DNA from: Lantana camara
Lineage: Eukaryota > Streptophyta > Magnoliopsida > Lamiales > Verbenaceae
NCBI GenBank assembly: GCA_037501455.1
Contig: CM074864.1
Span: forward strand, 22,438,001 to 22,502,000
Length of the DNA stretch: 64,000 nt
Direction of reading: 5' to 3'
Below, one piece after another: positions 43,189-54,479 of the stretch. The position numbers and the translations under genes are program-made. Below the pieces are notes generated by a model that ran no database searches, was not told where the DNA came from, and worked only from the letters and a program-made list of their open reading frames with translations. Each line of letters starts with the position of its first letter. The first letter of the stretch is position 1.

Positions 43189-44342
43189 TGTTAGGAATAG
43201 TGCCCTAGAAAGCAGATTAGTCATAATCCGTTTTGGGACTTTCCTAGTATCACAGACAATCTTTGAATAATATACGAATGATTAATATCACAGGCAAACA
43301 CTTCTTTATATGCTCTTGTTTGATATGCGTTTACTTTAGCTATGCATGTATGAGAACTCCCCTAATCCTGATGACTTTAGGACCCTACCATTTAGGTGAA
43401 ATGGTTCATGAAACGAGCCCTATTTCACATAAGTCATGATTAGTAAAATACTCCAAGCCGATGAGTCCTACAGACAGTGGGAGTGTCAACCTGACTCCTC
43501 TAAGGCTTGCTTGTGGGATCACGCCCTTAAGAAGGACCACCTTGTTTCATGGAGGTGCAAAGTGTATAGTTGATACGTGCGTGATACATGAGGGTGCTTA
43601 CTTCAATAAGTAAGTTCACTGAGGTGCCCCGTGTGAGAAGATTCCTAAATGGGAAAGGAAGTTTCTATTTTAGGAAATGAAAACTTCCAGATTATGAAAT
43701 ATCTCACGAGTCATTGATGTGATTAATTGATCCTTAGACTTGAGGTTCCATGTCACTTTATGAGTTAACTCTGTAGTCTTTGGTATAAGCTTTAAAGGGT
43801 GTCCCTTAGACAACTGATTCAAGGCTTATGCTAGGGCTGCATAAGTGACTCATGAAAGTGAATGAGAATCAAGAAAGGACCTACACTTGCATATGCAAGG
43901 TGATCTCTTATTCTGTAAGTCATTCATATGCCATATGGAGTCCTTGTCCAAGGCAGTAGATCAAGACATCAAGAAAAGAGTTTCTTGGATTGAGATCAAA
44001 TGGATATGAAATGTACTTAGCTTTAAAACCAGATTATTAGGGTTCTGATTATTCCCTTACCCTAGATCTTGTTTGAGAGATAGCAAGTAGGAGGATTGTA
44101 TCTCACATGAATCAATGACTTAAAGGTTCTATCGAATCCGAATATTCTAATTCAGCTAGGGGTTAAACACCTGTTGCTAGACTATGGTCGTTTAATCTGT
44201 GGACTCATTAATTAATTAGTGAATTAATTAATTAGGGTCATTGCTAATTGAATTGAGAACCTAGAGGGTCACACACAACAACTTGGTTACATGAGTTGAG
44301 GCTTGAAAATGATTAAACGAGTTAATCGGGCCAAGAGGGTTC

Positions 44343-44411
44343 CACACGTGTGAAACCACACGTGTGGGTCACGTGAGTGACACGTGTCATTGTGACATGT
44401 GTCTCACGTGA
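44343..44411. promoter_or_regulatory. CACGTG palindrome cluster of CopB1 LTR
   Basis: CACACGTGTG (44343-44352), CCACACGTGTGG (44356-44367), TCACGTGA (about 44369-44376) and TGACACGTGTCA (44378-44389), then TCACGTGA near 44403. CACGTG is the plant G-box core. Matching clusters lie at about 55625-55697 and 63783-63855 in CopB2. Confidence 0.7.
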
Positions 44412-44737
44412 ATATATATATATATTGTATATATATTAAATAATTAATTTATTAATTATTTAATAGACTTTGGTTTAATTTTGAATTAAAAAGAAAGTCT
44501 TATTTTGGAGAAAAATAATCTAGTTAATTAATTAATTAGATAAAAATAAGTTATTTATTTTAAATAAATAAAGTATAAAACTATCCAAAATTAGTTTGGA
44601 TATTTTAGCTCTCTTGAAAGTTGATTTGAATTTGAATTCAAAGTCAAAGTTGGAAATTACTTGATGATCAAGTAATAGGAGAGAGGGACCAAATCCTTGC
44701 CCCATAAGGACTAGGTTCGGCGTCCCTCACCCTCTCC

Positions 44738-44745
44738 TATATATA
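44738..44745 (+). promoter_or_regulatory. TATA box of CopB1 LTR
   Basis: TATATATA followed by GGG, at the position equivalent to 56035-56042 in CopB2. Confidence 0.65.
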
Positions 44746-45463
44746 GGGTAGCTCAAGCTCCCCTTAGAGCTAATCGAGAATTCTTTTGGTTCATTTGTTG
44801 AACACCATCCTTTCTCCAAGATAAACGAAACCCTAGGTTAAGCCTAAACACTAACTAGGGAACTAGCATCCTTACTAGTTAGATTGTAGCCAAGTTGGTA
44901 GACTATCTCTAGAGAGCTTCAAGTTAGAAGGTTTGAAGATTCGAGCTTTACCAAAAAGTGGGGATCAAGCAAAACGATCAGAAGGGATGATGAAACGATT
45001 CTGAACCCGACAGAAAACGAGTGAAAAAATCGAACCAAAGAAGATGGCGAAAACCGTTCGTCGATATCCTGAAGGATGAATTTTTTCACAAGGGTTTTGT
45101 GACTGGCAGATTTCTACTTTCGCAAAACTGGTTTTTCGAAGGGAGTTTCAATCATGCTTCTCTCGTTTCATGTTTCTTTCTTTATGTTATATTGTTAAGA
45201 ACTTCCCTAACATAATTTGAATTTAGGTTGGTGTGGATTATTATCCCTATAATGGATTCTGAAGTAGAAAGAGATTTCGAGGGACGGGTTGCCATTACCG
45301 CATGAAGTGTGTTTGAGGACGGCTCAAAACGTGTCAAGAAAGCTACTACCCAAGTGAGTTTCTTGATCTCTACGAATTTGGATACACGATTACGAGTCCC
45401 AGATCCTTTTGTTGGAAAAAGTTTTAAATTTTCGCTGCTTTCTGATTCATGTTTTCCAACAAG

Positions 45464-45476
45464 TGGTATCAGAGCC
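45464..45476 (+). other. CopB1 primer binding site (tRNA-iMet)
   Basis: TGGTATCAGAGCC two bases after the LTR end. Intact. Confidence 0.92.
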
Positions 45477-45727
45477 ACCTCGTTAATCGTGTTTCTGATT
45501 CGTCTCAATTATACTGAATTTGTTAGAAATTCTTAGGCTTGATGCGATTGAGTATTTGTAATTGTTTTAGAAAGCCTCAATTACGAAACTGTATTTTTTC
45601 CTGAAAGTTTCTGAAAATTGTTTTTGCAAAATTTAATTTTTGAAAGCTGTTTTAGATTTGAAACTGTATAAACTGTTTTGGATTTCTTGGATTGGTTTTG
45701 CTTTTGAATGAAAACACGAAATGAAAA

Positions 45728-45990
45728 CCCGGATTACGACGAACACGCGAATACTCGCGCGAAGGCGTCGCGCGCGCGGGCTTCGCGCGCGCGGGCTTCG
45801 CTCGCCGCCGCCCGCCTGTCCTAGGCGCGCCCAGGCCGCCCGCCTACTCCCTCCTGCAACCGCGCGGGAGACGTTCCGGGCGCGCCCGCCCACACCCACC
45901 CGCAAGCATGCGGGAGGAGCGCACGCAGCAGTGCGCAACGTGCGCGCCTGCGCGCACACCGCATGCGTGTGGTCTTCTTCGCGTACGGGC
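45728..45990 (+). other. GC-rich island in CopB1 leader
   Basis: About 260 bp of very high GC content, with CGCGCG runs and repeated GCGCGCGGGCTTCG, in an otherwise AT-rich leader. Frames are open on both strands here (45721-46092 plus, 45633-46028 minus) simply because stops are rare in such sequence. The matching island of CopB2 (56700-57010) has largely different internal sequence. Confidence 0.7.
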
Positions 45991-46029
45991 CCCGTTTTCG
46001 TGATCCGGCCTTTTCGTGTTTCATGCAAT

Positions 46030-47124
46030 CCAGTCCCAATTTTTTATTTTAATTTTAAAATTTTATTTTTGAATATTTATTTTAATTTTTGAATACAACT
46101 TAAAATTGGGATTTTTTGAGAAATAGAAGCGGTTTATATTTTGGGAAAATACATCTTTGATAAAATTATTAATTTTCAGAAATTAATTGAAATTTTATTT
46201 GTTTTGGTAGTTTGGGATTTATTGAAAACTTTTATAAATAAGACTCGCATCAAGTCGTGTTTTAAGTCATTAGGACTTGAAACGGGAATTTTAATTTATT
46301 AGCTAAATTTAAATTCTCGCAAAAGCATGTTAGGTGATTATGGGTTTAGATCTGTGTATGGTTTTAATTTATGCACATGAATGGTTTAAATTGGGGTTGG
46401 AGCCCTATAGTTGCGTTTTTCAATTGAGGTTGGAGCCTCACTTATGTGCGTACTGTTATGTGATTTATTATGTGGCTTTCCTTATTACTGTTTTTGAGGC
46501 CGGGGTATGCCCCGTGCAATTGTCTAAGGCCAATATGAAGATTGAGCCTTATTACTTTATGTCTTTTTCTTTTTATTGTAATTTGAGAGTAGAGATAGGT
46601 GGTGAGGTTTTATTTTCATTTTGGAGACAATGCACCCATGGAGTAAGATGAACCACATTCAAGTAACAAGGAGGCCATAAGTGAAGACCCCTCAAAATGT
46701 TAGGGAGGGGAATCTCAATTGTAAAAATGTAATAGAGATAGGGCTCGTATTTTGTCACCGCTTTCCCTTATGTGATTTAAACTGTTTATGTGGCATGTAT
46801 GTTAGAACTTGTGATTGTGGAGTGGCTCCCACATATCACGTATAAGATAGGTAGAACCCATGATCATTACATGTTAGTATCATGCTAGGACATGTTATCT
46901 GTTTATGTGCTTGTTTGAAATGCATTTAAGTGTACTTGCATTAATCAAGACTAATAAAATTGGATAACATATATGTTGGTGAGGTCGAACCGAACAACTC
47001 TTCGGTTGATTCGAAAATTCCCATTAAATATTAAGCTCATTTCGAATAATAGGTATTTAATTCGAGATGCAAATTTTGAATTAAATTCCTAGCATTCCAT
47101 CAATAGGTTTTAAGTTTAGTAAGT
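46030..47124 (+). other. CopB1 leader, remaining part
   Basis: Non-coding RNA leader, closely collinear with 57060-58160 of CopB2. Short frames (for example 46334-46651) are conserved between the copies only as part of overall DNA similarity, and several are broken differently. I see no gene here. Confidence 0.6.
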
Positions 47125-47475
47125 GAAGCTAGTTATTGTCCGCGAGTCGTAGGATAGCTAGTCAAGCTTATTAGTTCTTAGTTAACTAATTGATCATTTT
47201 AAATGATCAATATTTCGTGGTTAATTTTGGCAAGGGTGATGTCCGCGAGTCGTGGATCGTTCGAACTAAGTTTTGATCATGATCTTATGATTGATGGGTC
47301 TAGCTTAACGCCTAAGTAAATATGGATGTCGCACGAGTCGTGGGTCCATATTGAAAGATAGGTGATGCAAAACAATTACTAAGAGTTCTAAAGGTGTTAG
47401 AATTGGTAAGTTGTACCTACCTAGGGTTTTACTTAGAATGTCCGCGAGTCGTGGGTTCGAGGTAAAATGCTTAGG
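47125..47475 (+). repeat. Four loop-conserved hairpins in CopB1 leader
   Basis: The motif GTCCGCGAGTCGTGGG (variants) occurs at 47138-47153, 47241-47256, 47338-47354 and 47440-47455, spaced 97-103 bases. Each is flanked by complementary arms that differ between units, for example CTAGTTAT/ATAGCTAG around the first and AATATGGA/TCCATATT around the third. The same set occurs in CopB2. Confidence 0.7.
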
Positions 47476-47654
47476 ATCTTAGTACCCATTGGGAAACGCG
47501 TTCCTCTTAGATCTTTGGGAATTATAGATCTTTGAAAAAAAGTGGGAGCTACATTAGATTAAAGACCTTATCTTTTCTATATCGTTATAATTCAGCATGC
47601 TCACATTTTCTCTGCTTAGCATTTAGGTTGTAGTTCTGTGATTCTCTACAATAT

Positions 47655-47763
47655 GAAATGCAAACCCATTCGTATCCATCCTTAAGTCAAACAAGTTGAC
47701 CAAGTCCTAACTAACTCTAATTGGCTTCGGATCCTAAATTCGTTTTAGATTCCGAATAGAGAA
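47655..47763 (+). pseudogene. CopB1 gag start, truncated
   Basis: Aligns with 58701-58808 of CopB2 gag (ILESNKLTGPNYSDW region), but the start ATG context is altered (ATATGAAATGCAAACC), substitutions and stops are present, and similarity ends at 47763 after about 36 codons. Confidence 0.7.
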
Positions 47764-48653
47764 AGGCAAAATTGTGGAGTTTAGTGTCCACCCTTACGTC
47801 TAGTTCCAGTCCTGAAATTTTGGAAAGGATGACAAATGTGGGGGTCTCTAACTTCAAGTTATTCTTTGGATCATGTTGATTGGGTAACCAATGTGGGGGT
47901 TACTTTCTACTACTGGTTCCAATCTTGATCACATGGAATGTGGGGGTCAATCCAATTAAATACCAGTTCACTTGGGCTGCATAGGGGAAAAAGTTCCCTA
48001 AAAGCTCTTGAGAAATTTTAGTGATGCAAGCTGGATTGCCAAGACACTGGTACTTGTGGGATGGAGGTGAAGTCACCCGAAAGTAATTTTATAACTCGAT
48101 AGAGTTGTCTATATTGGATTACCCATGATTACAAAGTTAGTACCAGCCGCTGCTGAAAATTGTTATAGACAATCCACTATTGTAAATATTAATAGTACGT
48201 ACTATAAAGAAATAATGACGTCTAAAATGATAAATGGCCATTGATTTGGCTGGAACCAATAGAGAATATCAATGTTCCTTTAATAAAGGACTTGAGGTAT
48301 CATTGGTTCGAAAATCCAGGTTGAGGATAAGACTGAAACCCATATTGTAATACATCATCAGTAGGAACCCAACCTACCAAGTGGAGACCCCATGAGGTAG
48401 GTTCAATGTGGTATAAACAAGATGTCAAATGTATTGGTAGCACCTTATTTAATTTGACTGGTACTTAGTACCTGTGTCCATCCTCTGGAACTTAACTGGC
48501 AGGTGCTGAAGCTACAAAAAAAGTAAGAGTTATACTCTAAATGGGGTCGAGATCTGACCTATGATGAGATGTTAGCAGTGCATCTTTGGAGATCCCAACT
48601 AATTGAATATTATCGTGTGGCCGCGATTAGAGGAAACGGGTTATGTAACGCCC
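47764..48653 (+). pseudogene. CopC pol 3' end, degraded
   Basis: Heavily decayed end of another Copia element. Traces: DASWI near 48026, typical of the Copia RNase H start, a GGEVTRKS-like fragment, and the 3' tail NPTKWRPHEVGSMWYKQ near 48366, a pattern I associate with sequence just after the pol end in one Copia group. Three AATGTGGGGGT repeats at about 47835-47948 may be decayed purine-tract copies. No open frame of useful length. The assignment rests mainly on its position before the PPT and LTR at 51443-52531. Confidence 0.45.
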
Positions 48654-51183
48654 TAACTTTCGGCCTTTCAGGTATGGACGCCACGTGAGAGTTTGAGAGT
48701 TAGAATTTAAAATTAATTTGATCATTTCTTTAGCTTTTCATTCCATGACATAATTTTTATAAAATTTTATTCGAAGCGTTTTATGAAATTCATACTAAAT
48801 TGATATTTATTGCATAAATTGAATTTGATTGGAACGTGAATTAATTCCCGAGCATGATTTAATTTCTTCTATGTCCTTACTTGATCATTTTCTTGAATTT
48901 GGGGACTTAATTGCATGAATCTTGCATTGGGCTTAAGTGATCATATATTATGGAAGTGGACTAAATTGCATAACTTAATAAGTTGAGGGATTTAATAGCA
49001 ATTGGAGCATCTCTTTCTTCCTTTTAGCAGCATCACATACCATTTCCTTGTCCCATACAAACATTTCATACAATTGCTTCTTTTGCTTCCATTTCCATTG
49101 ATCAAAAACCCTACCAAGAAGAGAAGGGGAAGTTCATCATTCAAGCTATATTTTGTGGGTTTTGTATACATTGGAGCATCATCATCATCATATCTTCATC
49201 TCTTTTCATCTCTTTCTCATTTCAAGGTAAGACATAAATTTTATTGAAATTCTTGAATTCAATATGGTAGCTAGGGTTATGATATGAATTGGTTGAAGTG
49301 TGTTTTAGTTGTTGGAAGTATGAATACTTGATCATGGCTTGAATTTGATACACATATATTGAAGTTTATAGCCTTGGAGCATATTTTGACATATGGGTTT
49401 GAAATGAGTGATTCTTGATGATCAAACTTGGATTTAAGTGTTTATATGAGTTATTATTGAACTGTAAGTATGCTAGTATGTTTATTTCATGAATTATATG
49501 CATTTGAGCTTGGTAATTGATCAATTGTTGGATTATGGTTTTGGTACGTTTTTCCCCTGCATTACTCTGTTTCTTCTGCTGCAACTGCGTAACGGGAACG
49601 GCCCTTCCCGTCCCAGTTCATTCTGGGAACAACCCTTCCCACACCTGCCAGTTGTCCCGTGAGACTTGGAACAGCCCTTTCTAGTTTTGGCCTGTGGCCG
49701 GAACGGCCATTCCCATCCTAAAAAATTTCCAAAAACTTACAGACGCACGGGATTGAATCGGGGAGCCAGGAATGGCCCTTCCCATTTCCAGTTCAAAACC
49801 GGAACGGCCGTTCCCATGCTCCAGAGGGTTTTATGAATTTTCTGCATAAAATTGAGTTTTCATAATCCGTTTCTAATGCCATAATTGATCGATACGTGTT
49901 ATTATATGCTCATTTTATGCATGAATTTGATCATATCATTCCATAAATTATCAATGCACGTTATAATGTTCATGATTACGCCGTTCGTCCTAATTGGTAC
50001 ATTTGAGTCGTGTCTCACGGAAAATTATCTTCCTTGCACAGACCAGCTTCCTGGTGACGAGGAGAAGGCCCCGTGAGCTGTTTCCTTGTTTATTTTGGTC
50101 ACACAGGTGAGGTTTAATTTCTAGATATATAGAACCTTTACAACCCTTATGTGGTTTTTGGCCAAAAATGTATTAATATATCTATAGATTTTCATAAACC
50201 TCAAATGATTTCAAAATTCACCAAGTCTACTATACTGAATTGACCGTATTTTGGCGAGTATACTGTATTGCACTGTGAGCCCGAGGGTAGTGGCTTGAGC
50301 CAACCGGGAAAGCATGGGCTGACGGGTAACTCTAGCGCTATCCTTACCATTTTGGGATGACCCCTGAATCCACTTGGAGATTAGTGGAGGAAGGAGTTCC
50401 GGGCTTAAGGATTCATATACCATCTGCTCACACTGACTGGATGGTTGGGCCTTGCAAACCCACGACCACCCGGAGGAAGATGGGACTGAAACTGCTACTG
50501 AATGTACTGCACTGTAATAACTTGCTTGATCACCTAAACTATTGATAACCTAATCATTGTACACAGTCGGAGTAAGGTTGGAGAATTTCCCTCACTCGTC
50601 GGGCCACTGATTGACTGAAATTGATATAATTGTTAAACTTGATAGTTGTAACCTCGGGCAATATTCTAACTTATTTTATTGAATTGTATGGTTTTACAAG
50701 ATATTACCCGATATTATAACTTGCATGTATGTGCGCATATATTTACTTATACCCCTCACTCAGTCCGTGGTAGACTAACGCCTCAACCTTTCAGTTTTAC
50801 AGGTGCGTGCTAGGCGGGAATTAGAGTCGAGTCCTATCTTTAATTTGGGTTTAGCACACTTCACCTTCACTTTATGTTTATGTATTGATACTTATGTTAT
50901 TTTGGCATGTAAAATGGAATATTTTGGAGATGATATTGTATTGATTTGTATATGGAGTAGATGACATGCTTTTGGAATGCTTGGTATGTGTTAATGAAAA
51001 TTATACTTTCGCTTTTATTGCTCTGAATTGATTGTTTGGTTTGGGATTAGTCCTGCCTAGTTGTTGTCGTTTTTTTATTGTCTCCCGTTCGCTACAACTT
51101 TGGTTCATGTGTGGATTGTCCATTTCATATGTGAATTGAACTATAGTGCGGGGGATGTGGTACCTAGCGTTCTGGGTGCTACA
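48654..51183 (+). mobile_element. Chromovirus (Tek-family) solo LTR in CopC
   Basis: 2530 bp, TGTAACGCCCTAAC to GGGTGCTACA, with target duplication ggtta (48649-48653 and 51184-51188). Same family as 14662-17169 and 34640-37151 but more diverged. Its GGAACGGCCGTTCC-type array at 49594-49815 keeps a perfect palindrome at 49801-49814 while other units have decayed (for example GGAACAACCCTTCCC). Confidence 0.92.
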
Positions 51184-51452
51184 GGTTATTCTTTGAAAAA
51201 TATTCATGAACAGGGCATGACACATGGCCGTAACGTGTCAACCCGATAGATTACTAAAGCTCTTTGTGACTTGTTGTTACCAATGGCTCTATCACACCCA
51301 AGGTGCCAAATTCAAGGTGAAACATTCTATTTGTCCCTGTGATGGGAAATTTGGATGAATAAGGTAGCGGTTCAAACCGGAAGGTACCGATCTACTGAAA
51401 GCATGTTGCTATAATTCTGATGGCCTCTATACTATGGATTTGTGGGGGATTG
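51184..51452 (+). pseudogene. CopC 3' untranslated end and purine tract
   Basis: Continuation of the CopC tail after the solo LTR, with no open frame. It ends in TGTGGGGGAT (51443-51452), a purine tract directly before the LTR start TGTTGAAATT. Confidence 0.55.
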
Positions 51453-52531
51453 TTGAAATTTGACATTATATTATGTGAATGAAATTTATTCTTGGATGGA
51501 TGCCAAATTCCTTGGTAGGAATCCATAGAATAAAGTCCATAATATGATAGCAAATAATTGAAAGCAATAAAGATCGGAACCTTGTGGTATATAATATTCC
51601 ACAAGATATATTCAGAAATTTGTGTCTTATATGTGATCAAGGGTTGTATATTGAGTTATACACTAAGGGTTGCATATTGATAAACATAAATATGAGAGTT
51701 ATTGCTTAATATTTGTTTTGAATTTGTAATAATGATGATTCCAGTCAGTTACATATAGTAATAATGTGACATTAACTCATTGAACCTGGACTGGTATTTG
51801 GGTAGAAACGTACCAGACGTTTTTGTAAGATTATTTCTGCATTATTGCAGCATTAATTATGAAGATTATGGCCTGCCATAATCAAGACAATTAATAGCAT
51901 AGATGTCATGGCTCATCTCCTATAAATACAAAGTTCCAGACCTCAGAATATGAGAGAGAGAGAGAGTCTTAGATATAAACTTGTGGTGAATTAGGCATAC
52001 ATAAGAGAGTCTAGATAGATCTTTGGCTTGGTGCTGAAAATACACTCTGGTACTAAACACACACACACTAGTACTTGTAAGGTCTGTCCTTTTCACACAC
52101 AACACTTTCTGAAGTACCAACCAGACACCACACTCTCTCATAAAGAGCCTTTTAGTCTTTGAAGTGAGATTCTCCTGAAGTCGTGCGTATCTGTGATTCG
52201 GAAATCTCTGGACTGTCTAATCCTGGAAGAACCTTCGTGACAACCCAACACACCGATAGTGGGGCAAATATTTCTTTAAGGAAAGCCGGCTTTTGCTGAC
52301 GATTCAGTCATGATAAGTTTACTAATTATGTTTCTGGTATCTTTCTGGTATTTGCTCTGACATGGATCTGTTTGCTACTGGTATTTCTATCCTAATTGGT
52401 ACTTTACTGCATCTTTCTGGTACTTACGATTTGAATCACCTTACCATGTTGTACAACATATATATATTGCAAATCTGATTATCTATGATGTTTTGGTAAT
52501 CTGTTACTGCCCTATTTCAAAATTTCCAACA
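51453..52531 (+). repeat. CopC LTR
   Basis: 1079 bp with inverted ends TGTTGAAATT and AATTTCCAACA. A TATA box TATAAATA is at 51921-51928 and an AG microsatellite at about 51950-51966. A purine tract precedes it (as for a 3' LTR) and a Copia gag frame follows 35 bases after it (as for a 5' LTR). The flanks (gggat, gtctt) do not match, so it is not a solo LTR. No palindrome array was found in it. Confidence 0.8.
51921..51928 (+). promoter_or_regulatory. TATA box of CopC LTR
   Basis: TATAAATA preceded by CTCC and followed by a likely start region about 30 bases on. Confirms plus orientation. Confidence 0.65.
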
Positions 52532-52566
52532 GTCTTAAAGAAATATTCCTTGCTTTTATATATATC

Positions 52567-52980
52567 ATGTCAACTAGTGTTGGTGGTTCTGTTACTGGTA
52601 CGACAATGAGTTCCAAAATTGATTTGGCTGGTTTGCCTGAAAAATTTACGGGCCAGTTCTTCAAACGTTGGCAACAACGAATGAAGATTTGGCTAACCAT
52701 GAAAGGACTCTTGTCGATAATCCAGGAGGAAAAACTAGTACCAACTAGAACTGATCCAAAAACCAATGAAATTGCTGCGTGGAATGGACGTGCTCAGTTA
52801 GGTCGGGGGATCATTTTGTCATCACTGTCAAATGTTCTCTTTGATGTCTACTGTTCGGATTCATATACGGCAAAATCATTGTGGGATGAATTGGATAGGA
52901 GATATAATACGGAAGAGCAAGGGCTTGTTAAGTATTCTACTTCTAAATTCATGAAGTTTCAAATGGTTGAGGGTAGATCT
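52567..52980 (+). pseudogene. CopC gag, N-terminal part (UBN2-type)
   Basis: ATG at 52567, 35 bases after the LTR. The 138 in-element residues include KIDLAGLPEKFTGQFFKRWQQRMKIWL, ILSSLSNVLFDVYCSDSYTAKSLWDELDRRY and KYSTSKFMKFQMVEGRS, typical of Copia gag (UBN2 / gag-polypeptide families). The open frame runs on to 53058, but the last 25 residues come from the inserted LTR at 52981. The primer binding site expected between the LTR and the ATG is missing, which suggests a small deletion. The protein would form virus-like particles. Confidence 0.82.
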
Positions 52981-54479
52981 TGTAACGCCCCAGCTTTCGG
53001 CATTTCAGGTATGAACGACACTTGTGGGTTTGAGAGTTGTAATTTAATTATTATTTGATCATTTCTTTAACTTTTCATGTCCTGACATAATTTTATAAAA
53101 TTTATATTCTTAGTATTTTATTGAAATTCATATCAGATTATATTTGTAGCCTATATTGAAAGTAATTGTAACGTGAATTAATTCCCCGAACGTGATTTAA
53201 TTCTTCTATGTCCTTATTTGCGCATTTTCATGAATTTGGGGACTCAATTGCATTAATATTTCCTTGGACTTAGTTGATCATTTGTTATGGATTTGGACTT
53301 CATTGCATAACTTAATAAATGGGAGGACTTAATTGCGAATTTGGCCATTTCTTTCCTTCAATTAGCAGCATATCACGTACCTTGGCTTCTCATTGCATAC
53401 AAACACATTCATACACTTTGTCTTGCTTCCCTTGTCAACCGAGCCAACCCTCTTCAAGCTAGGTGGAAGATTTCATCATACAAGCTTCATATTTGTGGGT
53501 TTTATGATCATTCAAGCATCATCAACATCATCTCTTCATCTTAGCACCCATTTCTTTCATTTGAGGTAACTTTGGAGAATTGATGAATTTCTTGGAAATA
53601 TGGTAGAGATAGGGATTTGCTATGTGTTGCTTAATTTGTGTATTGGTTATTGGAAACGTGTTTATGAACTTTGTGCTTAAGTTGGATGTATTCAACTTGT
53701 TGATATTGCACTTGGAGCATGATTGATGATGTGGGTTTGTTTTGATGAAATCTTGATGATCTAATGTGGAATTAGGTGTTTTACGAGTTGTTGATTATCT
53801 ATATGTAAACTAGTATGTTTATTGCATGAAATATATTTGTTTGAACTTGATTATGGATCATTTTGTGGGCTGTTGTTGTTGGATCGTTACTGCTGCTGCT
53901 GCTATTGCTCTGTTTTTTTTCTGCTACGCACAGTTGACACGGGCGTGTCAACTTTCCCTTCTTCAGCGTGACACGGGGGTGCGTAGTGGCCTGGGTTTTT
54001 CTGTACCGTGACACGGGGGTGTCACAGATTGCTTTATAATGGTGACACGGGCGTGTCACCTTCTATTTTCATGCATATTGTCCGCTGTACCCAGACACGG
54101 GGGTGTTACGGCTTAGTGTATAATGGTGACACGGGCGTGTCACCCTCTGTTTTTCATGCATTTTTGTTTTGCATGCATGGCTGTACGTGCATGTGTTATA
54201 TATATATTGGTTATGTATCGATTGTTATTTGGTTTAATTGAATATATGTAATTGTTTAATTCCAATTTTAAATGTGATTTAACTTAACTTCGATTCTATA
54301 TGAAGTTCTTGAATCAATTTGTTTGAGAATGTGGAATTATGAGTTCGAATGAAACGAATGATTGAATGAATGACTTGAATGTATGATTTAATTTCGTAAT
54401 AGTGCACATGAACATAATCTTATCTTTTACATATTCATATCATGATCATTGCATTGTCGAGCATCTATTTGGTGCATTT
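52981..54479 (+). mobile_element. Divergent chromovirus LTR (LTR-D), interrupted by CopB2
   Basis: Starts TGTAACGCCCCAGCTTTCGG right after GATCT in CopC gag and is similar to the Tek LTRs at the start and at many later blocks. It is cut at 54479 by CopB2, so whether it is solo or part of a full element cannot be told. Its palindrome array (53933-54144) differs completely in sequence from that of the Tek LTRs at the same relative place. Confidence 0.83.
53933..54144. repeat. GTGACACG-GG-CGTGTCAC palindrome array in LTR-D
   Basis: Six units: GTTGACACGGGCGTGTCAAC at 53933-53952 (perfect 9-bp arms), a degraded one near 53969, GTGACACGGGGGTGTCAC at 54008-54025, GGTGACACGGGCGTGTCACC at 54041-54060, a degraded one near 54093, and another GGTGACACGGGCGTGTCACC at 54125-54144. 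Located 950-1165 bp into the LTR. Confidence 0.87.

Larger units (their letters stand above)
43189..45461 (+). repeat. CopB1 5' LTR
   Basis: 2273 bp, TGTTAGGAATAGTGCCCTAG to TTTTCCAACA. It has a CACGTG palindrome cluster (44343-44411), TA-rich tracts, a TATA box at 44738-44745 and, compared with CopB2, an extra segment of about 300 bp near 44960-45330. Confidence 0.88.
43189..47763 (+). mobile_element. CopB1: 5' part of an Angela-like Copia element
   Basis: 5' LTR (43189-45461), PBS, long leader, and the first about 110 bases of gag; the rest is missing. Same family as CopB2 but clearly diverged (LTR length 2273 against 1945 bp, and gag lacks an ATG). The probable target duplication atgtg (43184-43188) cannot be confirmed because the right end is absent. 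Homology to CopB2 stops near 47763, where CopC-derived sequence starts. Confidence 0.87.

Noticed and set aside
44408..44440. TA-rich tracts in the CopB LTRs as an origin or matrix attachment region
   Set aside because: Simple AT repeats are common in these LTRs and nothing specific supports such a role.
45633..46092. Overlapping open frames of 105-131 codons on both strands in the GC-rich leader of CopB1, and likewise at 56468-57088 in CopB2
   Set aside because: Open because GC-rich sequence has few stops; Arg/Ala/Pro-rich products, not conserved between the two copies, and located in a retroelement leader.
46334..46651. 105-codon frame in the CopB1 leader, partly preserved in CopB2 (57370-57555)
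   Set aside because: Similarity extends equally into non-coding flanks, and the frame is closed earlier in CopB2, so it does not look selected.
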